Shown here piece by piece: positions 25,335 through 33,100 of a DNA stretch of 64,000 nt. The stretch spans positions 95,995 to 159,994 of the forward strand of contig JAIUNI010000014.1 in assembly GCA_020161935.1 (NCBI GenBank). Direction: 5' to 3'. Position 1 is the first letter of the stretch; the number at the start of each line of letters is the position of its first letter. The notes under the pieces were generated by a model. That model had not been told where the DNA came from, did not search any database, and saw nothing but the letters and a program-made list of their open reading frames with translations. A program made the translations under genes and the position numbers. This stretch comes from Chloroflexota bacterium (GTDB lineage Bacteria > Chloroflexota > Anaerolineae > Aggregatilineales > Phototrophicaceae).

Positions 25335-25922
25335 ATGTTGAAAAAATGGACGCTGCGCCAAAAAATAACCGTTTTGGGTCTGCTGATTACGGTTCTCGTC
25401 CTCACGGGTTATGCGCTGTATAACAGTTACCGGCTACAAGCCAAATCGCTGCTGTCATTTGACCCTGCCGATTATGGGCTGCCCGCTGAAATCGGCGGCT
25501 ATCAGATACGGGTGGCGCAGTCGTGGGAAACGCGGCTCTGCAATCCGTCAACCGATCTTGACCTCAGCCTCTACGCGATCCCCGATCAACCCCAAACACT
25601 CACGACGGGCGACATCCAAAAGTTGCAAGACCTCACAGGCCGCGTTTTACACCTTCGCTTTGTATCATGGCCGATCACGATTGAAGCGGTGAAAAGCCAA
25701 AGTGAGGTATTTGACTCGCTGCCCTGTATTTATCTTGGCGGCCCGCTGCCCGATGATGATGTAACCGGTAGAATCAATCTCGCCACCGCCGAAGGGCTTC
25801 CGCCTTCAAACAACCCGATCATCCCGCCCACGCCGGACACGAACGCCATCATCGCGCCGCCGACAAGGGTGCATGTGCCTCCAGACAGCCCGATCATCCC
25901 GCCGACAAGTGGCGCGGGTTAG
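25335..25922 (+). CDS. Single-pass membrane protein with Pro-rich C-terminus
   Basis: 195 residues from ATG 25335 (MLKKWTLRQKITVLGLLITV). One N-terminal membrane segment (about 11-31) is followed by an outer domain of about 120 residues (YGLPAEIGGYQIRVAQSWET, IPDQPQTLTTGDIQKLQDL, DSLPCIYLGG). The tail is Pro-rich with two PIIPP words. The sequence around NAIIAPPT is repeated in a gene remnant at 27377-27463, so the gene once had a paralogue nearby. IPDQPT wording also occurs in the secreted protein at 29489. Function unknown. Confidence 0.6.
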   Translation: MLKKWTLRQKITVLGLLITVLVLTGYALYNSYRLQAKSLLSFDPADYGLPAEIGGYQIRVAQSWETRLCNPSTDLDLSLYAIPDQPQTLTTGDIQKLQDLTGRVLHLRFVSWPITIEAVKSQSEVFDSLPCIYLGGPLPDDDVTGRINLATAEGLPPSNNPIIPPTPDTNAIIAPPTRVHVPPDSPIIPPTSGAG

Positions 25923-25937
25923 GGCGATACATTTCCC

Positions 25938-26789
25938 TCACATCCACAAGTTATCCGCCCGGATCGCATTGCAGTATTCCGCTCGTACGCCGTAAAGATT
26001 CGGCTTCTGCTCGCAAAGTGTCACCATACCCTTCGCCAACCACTTCCGCGCCAATTCGGTCGAGCAGGGCAGTTTGCGGATTTCACCCGCGTGGTTGACG
26101 ACCTCCAACCAATATTTGTGCGGCTTTTTCTGCATCGCCGTTGCCACGTCCTGCAAAAACAACTGCGCGTCGTTCTCATCCCCGTACCACGAATAGCGGC
26201 GGTTATCACTGCGGCGGCGCTCAATCTGCGGCCAAATCAGGCACGTGATCTGTGTCCATCGGATCAGCGTCTGCTTCGAAAATCCCCAATGCCGCATCTG
26301 TGTCTGACGGCTGTCCTCATAGCGCACCTCGATTATCCGCCCGAAAATCGCCAGTTTGTAGCGGCGGGCTGATGATAAATCCTCCGGTCGCAGCCACGGC
26401 GCATCCCGTTCCGCCCCCCAATCGCTGTAGCCCAACGCCTTCGCCACTGACTTGGAAGATCGCATCCGGTAATGCTTCTTCGGGCGGCCTCGCTTGCCAT
26501 TATGTGGCCGATCTATGAACTCGAACAGCATCGGGTCGGTCAAAACGCGCTGCGCCTGCGCCGGACTGAGCGCGATGCCGACGATCCGCATGTGATCAAT
26601 CAGGCTAGTCGCCGTCAGCAGCAGACCTTCTAAACCATAACGCAGCGCCGCTTCGTAAATTCTCATGTGCGCCGCTTTCCCTTGTTTGATCGCCTCCGCC
26701 GCGATGCTCATCGGGAAACCGTAGTCGATCATGTAATCAACAGGCAGTAGATCGCTTGACTTTTGGGGTGGGGGGGGATATTCTTGCAT
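25938..26789 (-). CDS. Hypothetical protein (283 aa), possibly DNA-binding
   Basis: ATG 26789 follows aaggaa at a slightly long distance. The protein is basic and not membrane-associated. Visible pieces: MSIAAEAIKQGKAAHMRIYE, a basic GKRGRPKKHYRMRSSKSVAK at about 98-117, WGFSKQTLIRWTQITCLIW that could be a helix-turn-helix, and WLEVVNHAGEIRKLPC. No known family could be named; the AT-hook-like GRPKK and the HTH-like segment suggest nucleic acid binding. It is flanked by duplicated remnants and AT-rich spacer, which may indicate an acquired segment. A 12-bp perfect palindrome lies about 60 bp upstream. Confidence 0.6.
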   Translation of the reverse strand: MQEYPPPPQKSSDLLPVDYMIDYGFPMSIAAEAIKQGKAAHMRIYEAALRYGLEGLLLTATSLIDHMRIVGIALSPAQAQRVLTDPMLFEFIDRPHNGKRGRPKKHYRMRSSKSVAKALGYSDWGAERDAPWLRPEDLSSARRYKLAIFGRIIEVRYEDSRQTQMRHWGFSKQTLIRWTQITCLIWPQIERRRSDNRRYSWYGDENDAQLFLQDVATAMQKKPHKYWLEVVNHAGEIRKLPCSTELARKWLAKGMVTLCEQKPNLYGVRAEYCNAIRADNLWM

Positions 26790-26848
26790 GTAGCAAACTT
26801 TCCTTACTGGGAAAGAGTGTTCACATCAGTTCCCGTTCAAAAGAAGAG

Positions 26849-26860
26849 ATGTGATCACAT
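26849..26860. promoter_or_regulatory. 12-bp perfect palindrome, possible operator
   Basis: atgtgatcacat is fully self-complementary and lies in the upstream region of the minus-strand 283-residue gene. It resembles the halves of a CRP/FNR-type site without spacer. Operator function is a guess. Confidence 0.3.
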
Positions 26861-26904
26861 GAAAATAAAGGCCATTGGAAAGCGACTAACTTTCCTCTGG
26901 CGGC

Positions 26905-26936
26905 AAAGCAGCCATCGCAAGATGGCTGTTTTGTTG
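26905..26936 (+). terminator. Hairpin with T-rich tail
   Basis: cagccatc (26909-26916) pairs with gatggctg (26921-26928) around gcaa, followed by ttttgttgtt. It looks like a rho-independent terminator for plus-strand transcription. A possible short frame begins at ATG 26859 and runs through the hairpin, so a leader/attenuator is an alternative. Confidence 0.5.
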
Positions 26937-27163
26937 TTAAGAATGCTTTATATTAGAAACGTTTTCGCGTAATTATGCAAAAATTGATTTTTTCTCAGCC
27001 TCTTTACCCCTCATTTTGAATTCATACAAAACGGAAGAAAAACACTGAAAAACGAAGAAATAAATTAAGGGGTCACACCCTTGAGAAAAAATCAAAAATG
27101 AGAATTTTCATCTTCGCAAATAGCTTACCAACACCAATACCGAAACCTCGTATTCGGAGCCGT
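26937..27163. other. AT-rich spacer
   Basis: No gene seen. Lower GC than neighbours, with A-runs; the word ttgagaaaaaatcaaaaat at about 27081-27099 recalls the 147-bp unit but is too short to assign. Confidence 0.4.
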
Positions 27164-27373
27164 TTATTCATCTCTCACCATCTCAAAATGCAGTGCCGCC
27201 AGCATCCCCCACGCCGATTCTGGTACACCCTCATAAACCTTCACATACGCTGCCAGCGCTGCATCATCCCGCCCCAATGCCTCCAATGCCAGCGCACGAT
27301 AATACTGTAACTGGATGCTCCCCAAATCATCTGTTCCTCTTTCTGGCGCTTGGTCAACCGCTGCCCTATACCC
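27164..27373 (-). pseudogene. C-terminal remnant of a TPR protein
   Basis: On the minus strand, a frame ending in TAA at 27164-27166 reads LGSIQLQYYRALALEALGRD, then DAALAAYVKVYEGVPESAWG and MLAALHFEMVRDE. This is the typical last TPR of a tetratricopeptide protein (YYRALALEALGRDDAALAAY). There is no start codon or N-terminal part upstream; the frame gives way to unrelated sequence near 27373. A decayed fragment left by deletion or rearrangement. Confidence 0.6.
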
Positions 27374-27376
27374 GAT

Positions 27377-27463
27377 GACTTTACCACCGCTGTTCCGCCT
27401 CCAATCATCCCGTTCACGCCGGACATGAACGCCATCATCGCGCCACCGACCAGTGCGAACTGA
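27377..27463 (+). pseudogene. C-terminal remnant paralogous to the Pro-rich membrane protein
   Basis: The plus-strand frame ending TGA 27461-27463 reads TTAVPPPIIPFTPDMNAIIA and PPTSAN. It matches the NPIIPPTPDTNAIIAPPT segment of the protein at 25335-25922, at both protein and DNA level (about 55 bp with few differences). No start or upstream domain remains. Confidence 0.6.
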
Positions 27464-27596
27464 TCGACACGCGGGTTAAATTCCTATATGCTGTACTTTG
27501 GATGCCAACAAGTTTATATGGAATGGGCAGCAAACGCGCGGCTCAGGGGTGTTCGCATCTTTATTGAGACTTACTTCGCATTATAGAAGGTGCATC

Positions 27597-29357
27597 TTGG
27601 AACATCAACGCAAACGTCAAACGCCTGTGCAGCCGGTTCGGCGTACTCCCGTTCAACCCGTATCCTCCCCGGTGCCAGCCGACTTCTCTGAACTTTCATT
27701 TCAATCGGATGTTCACCATGACGCTGCCCGGCCTAAACTGACGGTAGGGAACCAGCAGCGGCAGCACGATAACATTCGCGTCTTGCAGCCGGCCCTCGGC
27801 AACTCGCGGGTGAAGCGCTTACTCCAGCCGAAGTCCATCCAGCGGGCGATCCACATCACCAGCGACCAACTCAGCGGGAAAAAAGACCACAAGCTGATGG
27901 GTATCAAGATCGACAGCCCCCTTACCAGCACCTTTCGCGCCATCGAAAGTGCGCTCGACGACTTTCATAAGACGAATGAGGATGACGGCCCCACCCGTGA
28001 AAAGTACCTGAAAGTCATTATTACCAAGTGCCGCGAGTGGTTGGATGACCGCGCCCACCAGAGCGCTGCTGACGAGGAGAAGCGTTGGAGCCTAACCCGG
28101 CTGTATACCGAGGCGCGGGTCGAGCAGAAACGTGTGATTGTCACCCGCGAACTCGGTGTCCCCCGTCATCTGATGGACGCGATGCCGTCGGTTCAGGCCG
28201 ATCAATTCTCGAAGGTTGTGGATGCGTTCCAGCGGAATGATGTCAATGGTGCCATGACGTTATTCAACAAAATCAAAGGGGCGCTGGGCGACGCGGCGGG
28301 GCTGATCGAGGCATTCATGAAGCGCCGTCAAATCTATGCCTTCAACAAGGATCTTGCCGCCAGCATGAACAACCCCAAGTTCGAGATGACGAATAACGTC
28401 GGCAGCGCGGGCGCGATCAAACTGGTGAAAGACCAAGCACAGGCCAAGCTCGACCGCCTCGCCAAGCTGGAAGCGGATTTCCACGCGGCGATGGCGGCTT
28501 GTACGGCCTACAAGGCTGACCTCGTGGCGAAACACCAGAAGCTGCCGACTTATACCGACCTGACCCCCGCCCAAAAAGCGGAGTTTGACAGTCTTGAAGA
28601 CCGGCAGTACAACCCTGACCCGATCAAAATGACGCTTTTCCCGATTCTGCAAGGCGGAACCCCGCTGGCGATTGAACTCGGCAAACTGAAGGGCGAGGCC
28701 GAGCATTATAAGGCACTGATTTCGGGGAAAGCAGTTGCCGACAAGAAGAAGGAAAAGGGCTTCGAGAAGTTCACCGAAACCGAACTGTACAGCGTCATGG
28801 GCTACACCTCCAACCTCTACGGCGCGATCAACTCGCCGCTGCGCTTCGACGTGGGCGACGATGCCAAGTTCACGGCAGGGCATACCGCGCTGGCCGGTTC
28901 GATTGCCTCCGCACTGAATAAACTGAAACCGTTTAAGGGCGAGGTCTACCGGCATGGTGGCGACTTCCCCGGTTTTGCCACCGTCAACGTCAAAGGCGCG
29001 GTTGTCAGCGATATGGCTCCACTGAGTACGGCGACTGACCAGAAGGGGCCAGCCAACGCCGCCGAACAGCATGAGGTTTTAGAAATTCTCTCCTCGGTCA
29101 ACGGGCGTGATGTGTCCAAGATGTCGATGTTCGGCAACAAGGAAGGCGAAGTGCTGTTTGGCCCCGGTGCGCGCTTCCGTGTCCTCGCCGCCTTCGAGCG
29201 CAACCCCGCCTTCGTCGGTCAAAACTACTCGATTGAGCAGTGGAAAATTCGCGGGCAGGAAAAAGACCCGCTGTTTAAGAAAGCCATCGCGCACATCGAG
29301 GCCGACAGCAAGAAGAACGAGTTCAAGCGCGTCATCATCAAAGCCGAGGTGACGTAG
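27597..29357 (+). CDS. Predicted ADP-ribosyltransferase toxin with eCIS-cargo-like N-terminus
   Basis: Start chosen at TTG 27597 because agaaggtg lies 6 nt upstream and the protein then opens with a basic, disordered leader (EHQRKRQTPVQPV); an in-frame extension upstream has no ribosome site. This gives 586 residues. Residues 1-85 are Gln/Pro-rich with LGNSRVKRLLQ (67-77) and SIQR (80-83), the kind of leader seen on extracellular contractile injection system cargo. Residues about 110-395 are helical. Residues about 400-550 match the ADP-ribosyl exoenzyme fold: YTSNLYGAINSPLR, VYRHGG (Arg452), PLSTATD (Ser477) and MFGNKEGEVLFGPGARFRV with Glu516-x-Glu518. This R-S-E arrangement and ExE pair are the catalytic residues of Arg-specific enzymes. 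STA replaces the usual STS. No secretion apparatus genes are adjacent. The cargo assignment is inference. Confidence 0.75.
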   Translation: MEHQRKRQTPVQPVRRTPVQPVSSPVPADFSELSFQSDVHHDAARPKLTVGNQQRQHDNIRVLQPALGNSRVKRLLQPKSIQRAIHITSDQLSGKKDHKLMGIKIDSPLTSTFRAIESALDDFHKTNEDDGPTREKYLKVIITKCREWLDDRAHQSAADEEKRWSLTRLYTEARVEQKRVIVTRELGVPRHLMDAMPSVQADQFSKVVDAFQRNDVNGAMTLFNKIKGALGDAAGLIEAFMKRRQIYAFNKDLAASMNNPKFEMTNNVGSAGAIKLVKDQAQAKLDRLAKLEADFHAAMAACTAYKADLVAKHQKLPTYTDLTPAQKAEFDSLEDRQYNPDPIKMTLFPILQGGTPLAIELGKLKGEAEHYKALISGKAVADKKKEKGFEKFTETELYSVMGYTSNLYGAINSPLRFDVGDDAKFTAGHTALAGSIASALNKLKPFKGEVYRHGGDFPGFATVNVKGAVVSDMAPLSTATDQKGPANAAEQHEVLEILSSVNGRDVSKMSMFGNKEGEVLFGPGARFRVLAAFERNPAFVGQNYSIEQWKIRGQEKDPLFKKAIAHIEADSKKNEFKRVIIKAEVT

Positions 29358-29488
29358 GGGTTCTGCGCTGGCGATGGGGGCGGCAAGGTCATCTTTATAC
29401 GATTGAATCAAAACCGTTCACTTTGAAGAACACGACTGAGTTTATGATGAAAGTAGTCTATTCAGAGTTCAGTTTTGAGGGATAGTTG

Positions 29489-30088
29489 ATGACAAAGCGC
29501 GTATTCATTGCTGGATTGATTTGTCTGCTATTGGCTGGGATGAATGTGGTGACGGCGCAAGAAGCCACACCCGAACCGTCGATTGAGAATGAATGCAGCC
29601 CCGGTGGTGTACTCTACCGCGAGGAAAACCAAGACGGCTGCCCGACCGAATGGCATTGGAAGGCCGGTTGGTATCTGGCACAGTACAATAACGGCGAACT
29701 TTCGCGCGAAGATTTCCCCGATGAATTCGCCGAAACGCTGCCACCCCCTATCGAAATACCGCCGCCTTCGCCGCCGGTTATCACGGATGATGACGGTATC
29801 TTGACCATTTGTCATTTTTATTCGGGAAGCATGAGTGATTACTGTCTGAAGTCTAATTTTACGGGTACGGTTATTAGTACTATTCCCGATCAACCAACCT
29901 TATTCTTCTTCTTGATTATCCCCAGAACCGGAACCTGCCCACCGATGTCGGATGGTCATGGTTTAAGAGTAGCCCCGCGAGACATCACTGGTTTTTATTT
30001 TTACGGATTTACGAGTGAAGAATATGCGATGCTGGGTTTTGATGAAACGTATTTGTTATGTGAATACAACTATCTCGGCAACTGGTAA
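29489..30088 (+). CDS. Small secreted Cys-containing protein of unknown function
   Basis: 199 residues from ATG 29489 (a TTG directly before it is also in frame), with gaggg upstream. Signal peptide about 1-23 (FIAGLICLLLAGMNVVTAQE). The mature part has ECSPGGVLYREENQDGCPTE, a Pro-rich PPPIEIPPPSPPV stretch (about 84-97), and a C-terminal half with ICHFYSGSMSDYCLK and EYAMLGFDETYLLCEYN. Six cysteines suggest disulfides outside the cell. It follows the ADP-ribosyltransferase gene by 131 nt on the same strand; whether it is functionally linked is unknown. Confidence 0.55.
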   Translation: MTKRVFIAGLICLLLAGMNVVTAQEATPEPSIENECSPGGVLYREENQDGCPTEWHWKAGWYLAQYNNGELSREDFPDEFAETLPPPIEIPPPSPPVITDDDGILTICHFYSGSMSDYCLKSNFTGTVISTIPDQPTLFFFLIIPRTGTCPPMSDGHGLRVAPRDITGFYFYGFTSEEYAMLGFDETYLLCEYNYLGNW

Positions 30089-30109
30089 CTGGCTGCCGGG
30101 ATACGCATC

Positions 30110-33100
30110 TCACTCCGCCTTCTTCCCGCGCCGCTTGCGAGGTTTGGGTGGTGGGGGAGGGGCAGCCTGCGCTTCCTCCCCTCGCCCTGAGGGAGAGGGG
30201 CTGGGGGTGAGGGTTTCCCCCATCAAATCCGCGATCAACCCCGCCGTATCAATCTCCAACGGGGGTTGCGTTTCCTCTGGTTCCCCCTCGCCATTGATGG
30301 AGAGGCTGCGAGCGTCGTTAGCGAGTGTAGGGGGTGAGGTGTTTTCTGGTTCCCCTCGCCCTGAGGGAGAGGGGCTAGGGGTGAGGGTTTCATACTCCCC
30401 CCACACCTGCTGGTTGAGGCGGTTGACCGCCAGCGCCGCGTTCTCCACCAGCGCCGTTTGCACCACCGCAATCTGGTTGTGCTGGGCGAAGTACGCACGG
30501 CCTTCCGGCATCATCTCCGCCGGAAGCTGGCTGGTACGCAACCCGAACACCGCCAAGCTCTCGCGGCTGCACAAACCGAAGCCGCTGCGGTACAACAACA
30601 GTTGCCGGAGCAGCACATCATTCGCCCGTTCCATGTAGCCCGCCACCCAGAAGTGAATGCCCGACTCAGCCGGTAAACGCGCCAAGTCCCGCAGCCGTTT
30701 GAGGGTGTTCCCGCCCGCCGCCAGCAGGGTTTCGCTGGTCGCATCGTAGTCGTCGATCACGATGACGGTACGCGAGGCGACAGGTTGTGTCTCGGCTAAT
30801 CCCAGCGCGTCGAGGGCTGTGTCAAGACCTGTCACATCGGTGGCGCGTGTGATGACATGCTTCAACGGTTCGAGCGTCCGCAGGCTGCGACCGCTGAAGT
30901 CCACCAACAGCACCCGCAGGGCATCCGGTGACTGTACACCCGCCGCGCCCAGCACCGCCGCGTGGAGCAGGTTGGTCTTGCCCGTCCCCGGCGCACCCGC
31001 CACCACGAAATGCGGTCCATCCGCCACCCAATCGAGTTGGAATGTTTGCAGGCGGTCATCATCCAACCGCCCCAATGTCGTGAGGAGCGACCCCTCTCCT
31101 GATTCCCCTCCCCATTGCAATGGGGAAGGGCTAGGGGGGATGTCTTGCTCCCCTCGCCCTGAGGGAGAGGGGCTGGGGGTGATGTCTTCCTCCCCCCTCC
31201 CTGTTACTACGGGGAGGGGCTGGGGGTGGGGTTTCGCCAACGGTAAGCTGTTCAACGGTATCCGCGTGGGCAGTTCACCAATCGGCGCGGGGTTCTGCGT
31301 CTGGTCGGTGGGGGCGCGGCGTGCATCCAGACCCCTGAGCGCGGCGTAACCCTGCCGCAGGGTATCGGTCACCTGCCGCAGCGCCCGTACCACGTCGGCA
31401 TCCTCGTCCACCCGTTCGATGGTGCTGGGCAGCGCGATCTGCACCATCAGCGGTGGGGCTTGCGGAATATACCCCCGACCGCGTGGCAGCGTGCCTTCGG
31501 CCTTACGTTCGATTTGCCCGACAGCCGCGTTCATATCCCCCACGTTGCCCAACTGCAAGACGATGCGCTGGAGGATCAGTGAACGGGTGCGTTCCGGTAT
31601 CGCCGCGAGGCTGCTGGCCGTGACCACCAGATAAATACCCGCCGTGCGCCCCTCGTTGACGAGGCGGTTGAAGTCCGCCATGTGCTGCTCGTAATAGGCA
31701 TCGCGGAACTGCTCGTACTGGTCGATGAAAACCACAATCGTCGCGCCGTTAAGGGCTTCAGGGTGGGTCTGCCGTTCGTTGAGTGTGTTCATCAGCCGCC
31801 GGAACAAGCGCCGCACGCGCTCGGCTTCTGTGCCGAGGATGACGCGCTCGGCGTGGGGCAGGTCGCTGATGTCGTTGAGTCCCGCGCCGGTGAAGCTCAG
31901 GAAGTACAGGTGCAGCCGTTCGGGGCTGTGCAGCAGGGCGAGGCTCAGTGCCAGCGTTTTGAGCAGCGTGGTTTTACCGGTGCCGGGGCCGCCCAGCACC
32001 AGCAGATGCCCATCTTTAACCTGTTCGTGGTCGCTGGTGTTCAGGTGTACCCACAGCGGTTCCTGCGTCCGGTTGTACACGTCGTCAATCAGGCCAATCG
32101 GTGCGCTGCCGGTTTTAATCATCTCGCCGCGCCCATCCACACCGGGTAATAACCACACCCGCCCGTTCCAGCCGTCGCCCCCGCCGCGATTGAACACCTC
32201 GCGCAAGCCGATGCGCTCTTCCAACGGTGGCAGGAGCAGCGGTTGGCTGTTGGGGATGCCGTAGTCACGGGCGTAACGGGTGAGCATACTGCTGATGGCG
32301 TGTGCCGTCGTGTAGGGTTCGTCCCCCGCGACGTGCGTGTGCTGGCTCTCGTCGGCGGGGAGCAGGTCGATCATGCCGTGGTTGGTGATGAGTTCCAGCG
32401 AAATACTCTCACCGGTTTCCGCGTCCTGCTGTCCCTGCGGTTGGAAGTCGCTGCCCACATAGGCCGACTGGAACTGCTTGAACAACCCGCGTTCGCCCAC
32501 CTGAAAATACCCGCGCCCCGGCCAGCCAATCGGCAGGTAGGCGGCATCCGGTCGGCGGATCATGGCGCGGCTGCTTTCGATGTTCTGCACCCGCAGGCAG
32601 ATGCGGAATTGCAGGTTGGCGTTCATCTCGTCGGTGATGACATCCATCGGGCTTTGGGTGCCGAGGATCAGGTGTAAGCCGAGGCTGCGCCCGACCTGTG
32701 CCGTACGCACCAGCTCGCGCATAAAGTCCGGCATTTCCCGCGCCAGTTGGGCGAACTCGTCCACGATGATGAACAGGTGCGGCAGGGGATGATAGGCCGG
32801 GTCTTCAAGCTGGCTCATGACCCGCGAGTTGAAGCGGTGGTATTGGGTGATGTCGCGCACGTTCATCTTTTTGAGGAACTGCTGCCGCGCCCGCGTTTCG
32901 GCTTTCAGGGCTTCCAGCGCCCGCTCGACCAACGCGCCGTCGAGGTTGGTAATCATGCCGACGGTGTGCGGCAGATCCGCGAACACGTTGAAGGCGCTGC
33001 CGCCCTTGAAGTCGATCAGCAGGAAGTTGACCAAGCGCGGGTCATGCTCGACCGCGAGGGCGCAGATCATGGTTTGCAGGAGTTCGCTCTTACCCGCGCC

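Noticed and set aside
26849..26860. CRP-binding site
   Set aside because: The palindrome lacks the 6-bp spacer between TGTGA and TCACA; listed only as a possible operator.
29489..30088. Immunity protein for the ADP-ribosyltransferase
   Set aside because: It is adjacent and on the same strand, but has a signal peptide, its own spacing of 131 nt and no sign of an ADP-ribosylglycohydrolase or other antitoxin fold; the claim is not supportable.
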